A stretch of 64,000 nt of DNA from NCBI GenBank assembly GCA_013397435.1, contig VZRG01000349.1, positions 248,001 to 312,000 on the forward strand. Reading direction: 5' to 3'. Each line of letters begins with the position of its first letter. The first letter of the stretch is position 1. This stretch comes from Erythrocercus mccallii (Eukaryota > Chordata > Aves > Passeriformes > Dicruridae). Under the pieces are notes generated by a model. The model searched no databases, was not told where the DNA came from, and was given only the letters and a program-made list of their open reading frames with translations. A program made the translations under genes and the position numbers. Positions 28,736 to 41,800 of the stretch are shown piece by piece.

Positions 28736-29998
28736 ATAATTTTATTTAATACACAACCATCAGCATGTCCATGGCTTTCTTCCCTTCCTCATATCCACAT
28801 ACATACAAATATAACTGAACATTTCTGGCCAGTGGACTATATAAGCCTATAGCTAACTTATAATTTGGTTTGACAGAGATGTACACGTTTTTTCATTTTA
28901 AAATTTGAATTTAATTAAAAAATTTTGTTCTTAAAGTTGCCTGGAGAACTTTTACCCTCCAGGAGCAGATAGAGCCTAGGATCTGTCTCTCCCTAAGTAC
29001 TGTACCTCTGCACTGATGACCTGTGGTTCGTATCCCTTGGGATGAAGCCCAGAAATGCTTTTAGTAAACAACACAAATACTCTTGGAGTTGACTTGGCAC
29101 AAAAATAATATCTAGCTCAGGGTGAAGAAGCTCTTCAGGTAACTGTGAAAATTATGCCAGCTTCAGCTTTTGCATACTCTGTGCTTGCAGAGTGATTGTG
29201 AGCTGAGGTCACAAATCACTGTAACAGAGTATGCTCCTGTAACATGCTGCACAAGTTTCTGATGCAACATTAGTTTTTTCAAGCAATCTGACAGAAGACA
29301 AACACCCTGGAAAAGTATTTTCCACTTTCCATCTTTTAACTACACTGTTCCTGCCAACTGCTTTACCTGAAAGCTCATTTCGACAAGACAGATAAACCTG
29401 CGGAATGGTGCTGTTTACATTTGCCCTTTTTATTTGGTAGTGTTTTTGTTGGGAGTTAATGTCATTGATTTGGGTTTTTTTTACCTTTGGTGGTGTTTTG
29501 GGGTTTTTCTGGATGTGAGCTAGTATTTCTACCTGCATTATCTCATTGGTCCCTGAAACTATATTCAGAAGGATTCCAAGTGACAGATACAGAAATTTAA
29601 GCTGTGGAGGACTCTACATACAGATACATATGGCAGTTAAAGTATTGGCTCTGGATTCAAGAAGACTGACAAAAAAAATACTAGCCCCAGGGAGCCTCCA
29701 TTTACATTTAAAACCATTTTGTTGGCAACAGAATTATTTAGTGATCAGACCTATCATGGAAAAGGTATGTCAGGATATTGATGGGGGAGTTGTGCATGAA
29801 ATCACCTCTCAAAGCATTATCCCTACACTGAGTCTTGTTTTGATGATTGCAGAGCATTTATTACTTTTTATTTTTAAAAAAGGTGATGTTCAGATACCCA
29901 CTCTTGGTCCTAAACATGAGATAATGGAACACTTTCCTAACTTGCTCTGAAAGCAGGGAATATGTAGAACATCAGTTTCTCCGTCAAAGTAGAAACAA

Positions 29999-30066
29999 AG
30001 AATGGTTTGGGATGGAAGGGACCTTGTAGGTCACCTAGTTACAAACTCCCCGCTATGGGAAGGGAT
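29999..30066 (-). mobile_element. CR1 LINE 3' tail fragment
   Basis: The plus strand reads AGAATGGTTTGGGATGGAAG then GGACCTTGTAGGTCACCTAG and CTATGGGAAGGGATA. This is the reverse complement of the CR1 3' end, so the element is on the minus strand in the GMDS direction. Only the last roughly 65-70 nt remain and the outer octamer is largely lost. Confidence 0.85.
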
Positions 30067-33000
30067 AATGAAAATCCCAAATTTCATCCTACTGGTTTCC
30101 CACTGTTTAACACACAAAGAGGTGACTTCTCTTCCATGTGTATCTTGCACCCACCCTCACACTAAGGAATTCAGTTGAACCACAAATTAAGGACCTGCAA
30201 AACTATCCAGAAGCAAGAGTGAGCTGCTGCAGATCATTGAGCTTTCAGTATCTGTATATTTTGTATTTTTACATCTTATTATTGTTGTAGATAGTTCTAT
30301 CCACTAGCCCCCTGGGATAAGGTTTGGCCTAGTTTTCAAGAGCAATTTGAAGATTAGGAGGTGGGAACAGATGGTTTTAGTCAGAGCCCTTTAAATCAGT
30401 TCCAAAGTGTAATATTTTCACATACTCCCCATGCTTACACCACACATCTAAAAAATAAAAAGGAACAAAAATCAAAAAGTGACAGAAAGGGAGAAAAAAG
30501 GATGAAACGGATTATTCATTTGGTCTGGCTTTTGTACTTCGACTTCGTAAGTTTTAGTACGTAATAAAACACCCAATCTACTGCACTTGTACTATTATCA
30601 TTACATTTAGCACAACATGACACATACTGAAAATCTTTAGCATTACTGACATACAGAAAACACCTTTGATGATATTCCAAGTAATTAATCTGTTGCCACA
30701 CAGTGCAACCAAGTCTTATATTGATGCAGTTCAACATGGATGAAATATGGTATCTAATAACAATTTAATAAACAATAACAGAACACTTTTCTGTAATCCT
30801 CTCTCTAATAATTTGATACATCTTTAGTATAACAGTTTCTCACAGAGTGCTATAATGGAACAAACCAAGGAAAAGAAAAAGAAACAGTAGATAAAACATG
30901 TGATTAATATTAAAAAAAAAAGATCGCAGATCATGTAGCCTCCTGGTCTCATGGCCTGTCAGGCAAACAATTTCTTATTTAAAACACAGCATTTTAAAAA
31001 TAATTACTATATGTTTCCAAGAGAAACACAATAAGAGAAATACAATAATTGGAATTCTGTGGGATAACCACCACTTCACAAAGACTCTTTAAATTACAGT
31101 CATTGACAAAAATAACTATGTTCCTATTGTCGTCTTATTTTCAATCACAGTTTCTAAAGCAAAGGTTTTTAAAACTAGTTCTAGTTATGTGAGGGTATGG
31201 TCAAATACAGTAATATGTGCACTAATAACTTCAGTGAAGGGAAGAAAATGTGAACAGGCCACCATAAACTGTCTGAAGATAAAAACCTAGACACTTAAGT
31301 TTCCCCTTATTTATAGGCTATGCTTACAAAAAATATCTGTGCATAAGTTTTTAAAATTAATCCACCCTCATTTATAGCAAACATTTTTAACTACAATTTT
31401 ATAACCTACTGACAAAAATGATATCTTAAACAAACATTTAATTTAGCAAGTACACAGTTTCTGATTTATGCAAATCTAATCAGGTTGTACAGATTGCTTC
31501 ACTCAGGCTAAAAGCTAAGGAAAGCAAAAAATTAGCACTAATTCACATGAAGATCATGAACCTACGTGAACAAGTACTTTGCAAATTCCAGTCCAATTAA
31601 ATCCAAAAAAAAAGCACATCAGAAAGCTTAGTCTGAAGTAAGGTCTCTAACTGTTTATTAGTGGAAGCGAATCAGATATCTATTTCCATTTAACTGTTTC
31701 ATTTAAACTATGCTCTGATATTACAGCACGATACTGCCATCCAGAAGAGATGTTACTACCACAGCAGAGCCCGCATGGGGTAAGGAAGATCCATGGAGAA
31801 GTGTCCCCTGTGCTGGAGGCCTTGCTCCATACCCAACACAGCAGGTAGAGATTAACACACAAACCAGCCCAAGGGCACCTCAGCAAAGGTGTGTAGGGAA
31901 GGACAAGTTTACTCACATCCATGTGCACTTTGGGATGGTCTTCTCAAACTCATAGGCATATGAATGAAAGCTACTTCAAAAAGATGAAAACTTACTTGTG
32001 ACGTTTTTATTCCTAACATTTAATGACACTATGGAAAAAGTTCCTCTTCAAATATTAAAGGCAAAGTGTTCATCCATCCACACCCCACAAAACCAAAAGT
32101 GTCAGCTTATAAAAAAATCTAACCATAAACTAAAAGTTAAACTACATTTAATTAAGTTTCAATTGCTTCCTTGCCTTGAAATGGAATTGGATTTTCAGTT
32201 TACTGTCCTTGCAACCTTTAAATCTTCAAATTACATATACTCCAAGACATTAGAAAGCCATGTTTCACTTTAACTTTGTGAACATGTTTACATCTAACAG
32301 TAAATATGTATATGTAACATATCATTAAGAAAGATACTCCTCCTATAAAAATATGAACATTTGCTTACAAATCTCATTATATTAAACTATATTTTGTTTA
32401 CCTTTTCCCCTACTCTTTTGTTTTAAATCAAAGCATTCACGGATTAAAAATATTTCAGCTTTATAAAGGAAACCACTGAGTCAATGGAAAAATTGCCTAG
32501 TGAATGAGAACAGGTTTTCATACTAGATACTGTTACATGGATTTTTCAACCATTAAACTGCAACAATAATACTGTTCCTAGATTGCTAAATCTACACTGC
32601 TACTATTACAAATAACTTCTATTGATCAGTTGCATGTCATTATTGGGAAATTTTGACATCAACATGACTTGATGCTAATCGACGGATTTTCAATTATTTA
32701 TTTTAAGCTGAAGCATTGGAGTGAGTTCAAATAGTTTGCTTGGACTTATTCAGTAAAAATAAAGAATACCCTACACTAATATTTACAGAGGAATTCTAGT
32801 TCAGTACCTTAACCACAAACATAAGGCAACAAATTACAAGTAATAAACTACTTACCCAATTTAAACACAGTTAACAGTATGCAATTCTCCAAAAAGCACC
32901 AAAAGTTTGTCTTCAACTGACGTGTATGACATTTTTTGAAATCCTAATTCAGCATTTACAGTCCAAATTCCTAATACATATTCCTTATCATTATAAGCTA

Positions 33001-33203
33001 TTAAAAAACTCAATGCAGATAACACATACAGTAGCATTATGAAATGCAGCCATTCACTAGAATTTGCAACATTCAGTAATGGTACATGGAAATGTGAGAA
33101 CATGAAAATGCACAACACCTAGAAATACTGATAGCTGAACAAAATCAAAGTATTAGACAGAGTACAGTAACAAAAAACCTGCAAGCATGAAATGCTCCCA
33201 AGC

Positions 33204-33225
33204 ATAAAGAATCTATAAAGAATCT
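33204..33225. repeat. 11-bp direct tandem repeat (two copies)
   Basis: ATAAAGAATCT occurs twice head to tail with no mismatch. It is a small local duplication with no inferred role. Confidence 0.7.
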
Positions 33226-36200
33226 CTGTCAGTGATATGAGTTGCCTTCAGATCACACCTCATGACAAGTCAATCAACCCCAGGTGTTTTTTTCATTAAA
33301 AGTATCGCAACCTGTTTCAGGAACATCTAGTACATGAAAAAAACCCAAGCAAAACAAATTTGAACTGTTTTACAGAATTCCTTGCATAGTACTTTTGAAA
33401 ATAATTCTCATTTATCAGCTATTTACATACTGTATTGTTTCAACTGAGTTGTAACTTTTGAAATCTGCAGAAAGAATGACATGCCCTTTTGTTTCAGATA
33501 AACTTGCAAGGACTGCCACTGTAATTCAAGTTTAGACATGAAAGATATAACAGTATAGATCAGTATCATTTAAAAAAAGCATCTTATATTATCCTTTACT
33601 CAATGCAAATTTTATTCCATTTTTTTCAGTGGAATTGGAATTTCAGATAATGTAGATTTAGTAAACTAACTAAATCTTTTATTAGCTCCAAAGACTTAGC
33701 TATACTGAATGTACGCAATGTTTTCAGGAGCGTTTTTTAGAGCTTTGCAATTAAATTTTACTGCCCAGCTAACTAAATACATAGGTTGCATATGCCTTGT
33801 AATTAAAATACATCATTTCTGGTGGATGTTCTTTGCCACAGTGGAGTTTTAGAAACAAGTCAAAGGAAAAATATTACACCAATATAAAATTAGAACAGCT
33901 CCACAGAACTCACAGATTGTTACACAAACACACATAGAGCTTAAAAAAAATTCAGGAATACTAAACATATTAAAATCTTTAAAGCAGTGCTTAAAGCTTC
34001 TAGCATCCTTTAATTTGTTTTTACATCCTTGTTTGATGCTGTAGTCTTTGTTCTGATGCTATGCCAGTGAAATTGCATCACCATGAAGCAACATTATGCA
34101 AGAATGTCTGGCTAAAATTAAAATGCTATTTCTCAGCATCACATACTTACAGGAAAAATGCAGTTCAGACATTCATAATTCAATTATGCTAGCCAACATA
34201 TTTGGTAAATACTTAGTGAAAACTAGGGTGATGGAAAGCTAGTATGCATAGTTGTATAGGAAGATAAACCACCAGACTAATCCTGTTGCTCTAGCCAGTC
34301 TTTTGGAGGCCAAGTCTATCACCAAAGATGCCCAGTACAGCTCCATTTCAAAAAGTTGGAGGCATAAAAAATAATTGAAATTGGGGAGTTCTTAATATAA
34401 GGGCAGACAGTACTGGATTTTTTTTAATTAAGCTTTTTTCAATTAATCAGCTATTACATAAAACATACCGAATTTCTACAAAACAAGTTGCATGTTAGAG
34501 CACAAACACATATCAAAATGTTCTCTCTCTCCAGACCTGAATGTTTTGCACAAGCAGGGGTAAATTCCTATGTTACAGTTCTTCAGCATCTAAAGAAAAC
34601 CAAGAAATCTCCTGCATAGCTATTTTCTGCCTAATAAAATGCCACACAGCATCATCACAATAAGATTAAACTGCAGCAATAGTATTTAAGCCATTCTGAT
34701 TCCTAACTCGGATGGATGATCAATAAATATCAGATGTACACTGTTTACAAAGCAAACAACCATTTCATTCACAAGAAACCCTCAGTTGAGATACAATATT
34801 CAATACAGATTCTCTCATGATTTTTGCTATAAAAATAAAAATGAACACGACATCAAGAGATCCAAAACATCCCAAAATGACAGCTTTCACTTTTTCCTAA
34901 CTGCAACATTTATTAATAATAATAAAGTAGCAAAAAAAGAAAGTTTCAATACCATTCTGGAACTTATAAAAAATAAAGTTTCCTCTTCCTTCAACTCCTA
35001 AAATGCTCAAGGAAAATTAGAAACTCGTGCCCATGGGTCTATTGCAACAGTGGAATTAATCTCTGTTCTGTCACTCCTGGACACACAGCCATTCTAAATC
35101 ACAGGGGTTCTGTGAGTTTGACTGCTTCCACAGAAATGTTTTGTGTCGTTTAGGTTTTCTCAATGCTGTTTTACACACTAAGAAAATAAATGAAACCATT
35201 TTTTACTGCAGAAAATATTTTATTTTCCTTGTTTTGTATGCCTGTAAAACACCAAGAAGCTTTAAGTCACGCAGTCTATTTCACCCACAGATGAAGGAAG
35301 TCGAGATGATATATACATACGTTTTTAAAGTTGCATAAACCACAAAGCCAAACTTCCACAGAACAAAGAGCAAATCTAGCATTACTCAGCAAGAAGGCTG
35401 GAAACATGCACACACACATACACCCCAACAGTTCTAATGAAACTAAAGGAAAAAAAGAAATACTGCTTTGTTATGCAAATATGCCACTTCAAAATTGAGA
35501 AAATTAAATTATGTCATTCAAGCTAATACCCTTGCCTCAATGGAAAAGTGGCAAGAGACAACAAAAACACTCCCTCCCCAGCAACCCCCTTGCAAACATT
35601 TCAATGAGGTTTGGCTTCAATAGCAGTCTGTAGCATTTAGCCTCAAGAAGAATTACCTAGAGTTTTGGAACTGCTTATTTTAACAAGTTTGCATTTGTTC
35701 TGCCAAGCTAATTCATCAAGACAATCAGTGCAATGCATGTATTGTGTAGTCACAGATTTTTCATAGCTTTTATTTCTAGTGTTCAGAGCAGCAATTTAGT
35801 AAATGATTTGTAAAAATATCAAAACACAACCATGTTATTTCTTCCAAGAATTTGTCTCCGTGGAAGCTTGTTCAGAGACACAAGGAAAATAATTATATAA
35901 CAGATTTAACACTTAGCAAAAGAAAAAAATGCATTAAAGTAGCTTCATATTATTACTTATCCAAAAGAAATCACATGCATTTCCTAATTTCATAGCTTGA
36001 CCCGTGTTCATACAGCAAATATTGCATATAATAATACCTAGATTTTTCTTAAAATTGCCACTTAAAGAAATTAAATAATATTAAAATAGCCAAATTATTC
36101 AAAAACCCAAAACACACAGAGACACACTCATTCTTCTGCATGAGCAGTAACTTAAGCACAGCGAAAAAGCTCCAAAAGTCAGAGTTATTATATTAACTCT

Positions 36201-39200
36201 TTCCACAGGGTAATGTGAACTATACTGGAAATCACCTACACTCTTGCAGACCTGTGTTACCCTCCAGCCTCAGTAAACTGTAGCAGCTAGCACAATTTGC
36301 AACACTTCAAAGTGAGTCAAACATAATTTCCTTTAAACCTGTAAAAAATAAATTACATAGTGGTTTGGGTTTCTAAATAGCTTGATGAAGAGGGTGGATG
36401 GATCACTAAAATATCAAATCGGGGAAAAGAAATGTAATTATATGAAAAACAAGTTCTTATCAAAACAGAAACCTGCCAGATATCCCCAAGTTGCTGCAAT
36501 AGTTTTTCTGGCAGCTGGGTAAAAAGCACATTTAAAGAAAGTAAACACTTAACGAGGTTTATCATAAATATAACCAGTAAAGCTAACGCTCAGCCAGGAT
36601 GGTTGGACTCAGAGCTGTAAGAGAAATAAAATATATTACAAAATAAGATAACACTCCATATTGACTTTTCTAGCCTTGACAACTTCTAGACCTGTCATGC
36701 TATACTACTACTACTAATTTCTCAACTTCTTTTTTATCTTTCTACTATGATACCTTAAAATCTGAGGGCTTGAGCAATCATTCAATTCCACCTTTTATTT
36801 TGGAATTGTCCTACTCCAAAATTTTAGATGCAGATGAGCATACAACAAAATATGTTAATGCCTGTGATGACTGCAGCTATTTTGCAGCCATTAATTTTGT
36901 ACTTAATAAATACTAAGCCAAACCCTGAACTAGTTTTATTAATCAAACACTTCTAGAGACAGATTTGCAGCTTGACCCATTTTAATAGCAAATCTAATTT
37001 TGGGGATCAGAGCAGAACAGACTGCAGCTCTTTTCTTAAGAATGCTGACATTTAAGTAAACTTTACCAAAGAATGCTTGCCTGATTGAGGACTGACATTT
37101 CCTTTCTCTAACTCACTTAAATAAAACATAGGCTTTCTGGCCAACTTCTACAGTACCCCAAGGCAGCTGTATATCACTTTCAGTTGCAACTTGTGAATAC
37201 TTTCTTTTTCTTTCTGTCTCTTTATTTTGACATGCATATTATGTTAGCTGATTTCAATCATGTTGCATGAGTGGATGACATACCTTAAAAGATTAAGTTT
37301 TGCCACCTGGGACTACTCCAGAAATTCAGTACTTTATAACATCTCATGCCCTTCTTCATCCTCTATGCGCCTGCACTATCAATAGTAGCTTTCTTCCCTA
37401 TTTTATGCCAAACGACAAGTCTTTCAAGGCTGAAGTTGATACAAGTCAGCTTGAAGTGTCATTCCCCCCCATTCCCAGACCAGGATGGAGCTGCTCCACT
37501 GTGTACAACGCTCTGCTGCCATCTATTTGACACAAAAAATACAACGCTGTGAATGCCACAGCTGGATTTGCCTTCTCTTTCCCCCACCTTTCTCTTCCCC
37601 TGCAGCAGCTGTTAGAACAGAACTCTCAGGGAAGTTTTTGATCACTCCTCCCTGCTCATGTCCAGAAGCAGAAACCACTTCAGCAGCTATTTTTGTTCTA
37701 AAAATAAAAGCTACGGTAACAGCAGAGATTTGATTATTGCAAACAAAAGTAGAATTATATGATATACCAGTCTTCGCTAAAATGGGAATCCAAGTTAACA
37801 AACTTCCATTTATAGGCCAGCTCTAAACCAAATATGTTTTAAAGCAATTATTTTAAAATTTGCAATTTAATTGTGCAGCAGCAGAGCTCATTGAGGGCTT
37901 GATTTCAGCAGGTATCCAGATGTAACTGGGGCCGAGGCACTGAATGAACATGGATTCACCAGGCGTCCCCCTCCACTACACCAGACTTAAAATTCAGAAG
38001 TTAGTCAGGAAGTCAAATCACAGAGCCTCAAAGTAGAAACCACACACAAAGCACGAGATGAAGGAGGTGGTACTTTACCCGTCATCAGGGTTACAAAGAT
38101 AAACACCACTTCATTCATCACAGCATTCAGCCTGCTTTATATGTGACTGCACAAAACAAGAACAGCAGCTGAAAAGAGTCCCCAGCTTGCATTTGTAAAA
38201 TATCATGCCAAAGACAGCCACTGAAGCCACGAAAAACCTCTAAAGAAATCAATAATCTTCAGTTACAGATCCATGACTGTGTACAATCTGCTCTTTAATT
38301 ACTAAACCATATGGAAAAGTCCTGTCTCAGGGCTCAGTCTGGTCCTTTTCACATCCCTGATTAAGTACTATTTTTTTTACATGGCTGCTTTCCCAATACG
38401 CTTAAGTAACATATTTGTAGGAATATGCTTCAGCATTTACCCTCTAAATTATTCATAAGATAAAACAGCAAAACTAAAAACTAAAAAAGTGTAAGATTTT
38501 CACAGGAATTATAAATTATGTCACTGTGATCCAAAAAGCATACAAACTCTTGTGTATTTTTCTATAGAGAGGGAAAGAACACCTTAGTTCACAGCAAGAG
38601 TAGGGAGAAAAGGAGGGGCTTTGTTGCTGTAGGGAGGGTGCAGGCAAGGAGAAAATGAAAGATGTGGAATAGGAGGGCACAGAGGCAACAGTAGCCTGCA
38701 GCAGAAGAGAGTTAGTTCTTCTGCAGTAAAAATATATCCAGGAACATAATGCCTTAATTTTCTAATTGGTATTAACATAAATAGTACTTGGTTTGGGGAG
38801 CAATTTATTAATGCTTGTATTTGCTAACATATACTAGTACCACTGAGTGTATTATTCCATTGTTCTTTTTATGTATTCATAGCATTTGCAGCTATAATAC
38901 ATATAGTAAACTATTAAAGTTAATCTGTTTTATAAAATTAATAGTTGCACTAAGTCTTTACTAACACTTGGTTTTAAATCTATTTAGCCTGACAATACAA
39001 GCTGCAATTACAGGATTGTATAAAACTGCCATAAATATTTAGTGGACCAAGTGAAGAGACATATATAATTCCAATTGCTAACTATTACTGGAATTACTTT
39101 TCCTTCCAGGCCACACAGAATCTGTTTGAACAGGTACTGCAAATATGCTAATTGCCCAAAATATTTCAAGTGTAAAGCTACCTAAAACCTGATCATTCAA

Positions 39201-39287
39201 AAGGAATTAGATTACTTAAAGAGTTTAAGGTACACAAAGCAAAACAACACATACAAGCATTTGAAAGAATGGCTTGAGAGGCTTACT

Positions 39288-39301
39288 CTGCCCTCTGGTG
39301 C
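39288..39301 (-). promoter_or_regulatory. Candidate CTCF core motif
   Basis: On the minus strand the sequence is GCACCAGAGGGCAG. Against the vertebrate CTCF core CCASYAGRKGGCRS this agrees at 13 of 14 positions, the mismatch being the first base. GMDS neighbours the FOXC1/FOXF2/FOXQ1 cluster in vertebrates, where an intronic boundary element would be plausible. Occupancy is inference; motif matches of this quality occur at many unbound sites. Confidence 0.35.
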
Positions 39302-39388
39302 ACTCCATCCCACAAGGACACAGCATCCTGCACAAAACTCAGGAAAGCATCCGAACAACCGCAACAGTCTGAAGTTAAAGCAGTTAAA

Positions 39389-39426
39389 AGGGTGCGCTGA
39401 ACTGAACTAAAACAGTTCAGCACCCT
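39389..39426. repeat. 14-bp inverted repeat with 2-nt bulge (hairpin, 8-nt loop)
   Basis: AGGGTGC, the bulge GC, then TGAACTG, an AACTAAAA loop, and CAGTTCAGCACCCT, which pairs with both arm parts without mismatch. The stem is strong and G-C rich at its base. It is too short for a canonical pre-miRNA and has no neighbouring protein gene. It lies about 90 bp from the CTCF-like motif. Confidence 0.75.
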
Positions 39427-41309
39427 ACAAGATCATCAGCATGAGCAAAAGCACTACAATGCTCTGCAGGATACAAGGTAGCCCACTTAGTTTCTATTCC
39501 TTTGTATTTACAGCGGAGAGCCTAATTGTCCTGGCTAAGGACCAAAACCCCACCATCTACAGCCGTTACAGTATTTGCTGGTTAGCACAACAATTTTCCA
39601 GCGAAGTTGTGTTCCTAAGGCTGGTGTTATGAGCTGCCACCAGCAGTAAACAGATGACAGGAGACTGACAGGTACCTGACCACGTCACAGAACCACAGCC
39701 ACACACAGGGGTCCCACACTTACCAGAGGTACCCTAGGGCAGAAGGCTCTATATTTATAGCCTGATAGCATAAATCAGATCTGGAAACTCAATTTCAATT
39801 AATAAATTGAACAGCCACACACACTAAATTAGAAGGAATTTGATATCATATTGAGACAATAACATATTCTATAAAGTATAGCTATAAAATTCTCTAATGA
39901 CACAAAATTAAGGTCTGTCTTTTCCTGTGAATAAGTTGTATTACATCTGTAGAGTATTGCTAATATTCTTTAAAATTAGACTAGATCTTGTTACACTGAA
40001 CAGCCAAATTTTTTCTTCTATAAAACATACAAAAAACCTATTCATTTTCTCAGAAGGTGTGAGCTTCTATGATATTCATAAGAAGCTTGAAAGCCATGCA
40101 ATAATAAAACAGCATACTGAACGATAAGAACCACAAGGTACAGTACATAAACCATGAATTATGCCATTAAAACAATTATAAGTTCTGCTACTAATCGAAT
40201 ACTGGAAAAAGCTTTACAATTAATTATTTGAATTATTTAGCCTACAGTTTCATATAAGCAATGTTGTATTGATGAAAAAAAGTTTAAAAGTCTAAGTGCC
40301 TAACAACAGCAAACATCTTTTTTGTCATGAGAAAGCATTGCAGGATCAGAAGCAAACTGTGTACATACAGTTAGCACATAAAAATAGAAGTAGCATCACT
40401 AAGATTTACTTTTTGATGATATTTATGTGTGATAAAAAACCCAGCCAACAAATCAGAGAGGAGTATTCCTGTTTAAGGGACCACACTACTAAAATAACTT
40501 CTCTCCAGTGCAAAAGAATTATTCTCAGAATTAATCCATCAAATAGAAAATGACAGCAATCAGAAAGAGCTATTTTGCTTCAGTGTTACTGAGATATTTA
40601 AAGCTAAGGAAAACCAAACCAAAGAGTTTCCAACATAAGAAGCTTTAATGGAAAGCTCTTCTGTAAGGAGGACACATTCCCAAACCTGGCTATTGAACAG
40701 CAAGAGACTTTGAAATGGTGCCAGAACTCTGAAATCAGGAGAGTTTAGTACTCAGTTCCATGCTAAGTTATCTAGCACCTTGACTTCCCTCATAGCTAAG
40801 CACTCACAGTTCATGTGCAGTGAATGTGGGACTGCCTCAGAGAGACACAGGTTTTGTCACAGATGATTTTCAGCTATACTAACTGCATGGGCAGAAAAGT
40901 GATGGGGGAAGAATACTGTACCCAAAACCACCACTGATTAAACCTACAGGAGAAAGTGAGCAATATATAGTTTGAATCATAAGATTCACATGCGTACTAA
41001 ACATGGCCTCCGTGCCATGACCCAAACACCACCTTCTTCACTATAAGGTTGCACAGCACCATCTCCCTCCAGCAATTATCACAACCACAATTACAACTGC
41101 AGGAAAAAGCATCCCAAAAAAGATTGTGATAGGAAGTGAAAGAGATGACCTGTTACTCATATGGCTCATATCCCTCAGACGGCGAGGAGTCTGGGGATGC
41201 AAACAGGCTTTACAGTGTGATGTAGTAGTAGGTAAGGCTTTCTTCAGGTAAGCTAAGAAAGCTCATACTCATATATCCTGGTCCTCATGGGTGAATTTTG
41301 CCATCCTGA

Positions 41310-41800
41310 TATCTGTTATGGGGGTAGCACAGCAGGTGCAAGCCAGAAGGTTTCTGGAGGGCATCGATAACCTGACGTGGGTGACCGAAAAGCTCACAAG
41401 GGGAAATTATATGAACAGACAATTCTTACAGTCAAGGAAGAACTGGCCAGGGTAGTCTTAACCCACAAAAGGCTGAAGGGACTGGACCATCTGTCCTACG
41501 AAGAGAAGCTGAAAGAGCTGGAGTTGTTTAACAAGAGGGCTCAGAGTGATCTTCCTGATGTGTCACCTGATGAGTGGGATGAGAAAGGATGACTGAGACA
41601 GACTCTTCTCAGCAGTATACAGCAACAGAAGATGAGGCAATGGTCAGAAATTGAAATACAGGAAATAGGCAATTTAAAAATATGAAAATTTCTGGTGGTG
41701 CTGGTTTTTTACTGTAAGAGCAAAGGAACTGCACAGGTAAGGAAACAGGTTGCTCAGGGAGGTTTTGAGGTCTCCATCCTACTTAACATTAGATTCCCAA
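41310..41800 (+). pseudogene. CR1 LINE fragment with decayed ORF2 C-terminal sequence
   Basis: The segment 41377-41592 is an open frame whose middle, KGLDHLSYEEKLKELELFN, matches the conserved tract just after the reverse-transcriptase domain of CR1 ORF2. Downstream DNA (CAGACTCTTCTCAGCAGT, CAACAGAAGATGAGGCAATGG, GAAATTGAAATACAGGAAA, CAGGTTGCTCAGGGAGGTTTTGAGGTCTCC, given here in pieces) follows the ORF2 end and 3' region with frameshifts. The first 90 bases resemble the earlier part of ORF2 between endonuclease and RT, so a large internal deletion is likely. The element is antisense to GMDS, lacks the CR1 terminus and cannot encode a working protein. Confidence 0.85.

Larger units (their letters stand above)
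28736..41309 (-). other. GMDS: GMDS intron 4 segment without recognised genes
   Basis: About 12.6 kb of intron, with one CR1 tail at 29999-30066. Further right are an 11-bp direct tandem repeat at 33204-33225, a CTCF-like motif at 39288-39301 and a bulged hairpin at 39389-39426. The stretch 38800-39130 is AT-rich, unique-looking and motif-dense, and is a candidate conserved non-coding element. No exon or structured RNA is recognised. Confidence 0.65.

Noticed and set aside
29546..29950. 134-codon open frame on the plus strand
   Set aside because: No family resemblance. It sits beside a CR1 tail but does not match CR1 proteins.
36598..36621. GGATGGTTGGACTCAGAGCT, similar to a CR1 3' motif
   Set aside because: Only about a dozen bases agree and the required flanking blocks are absent on both sides.
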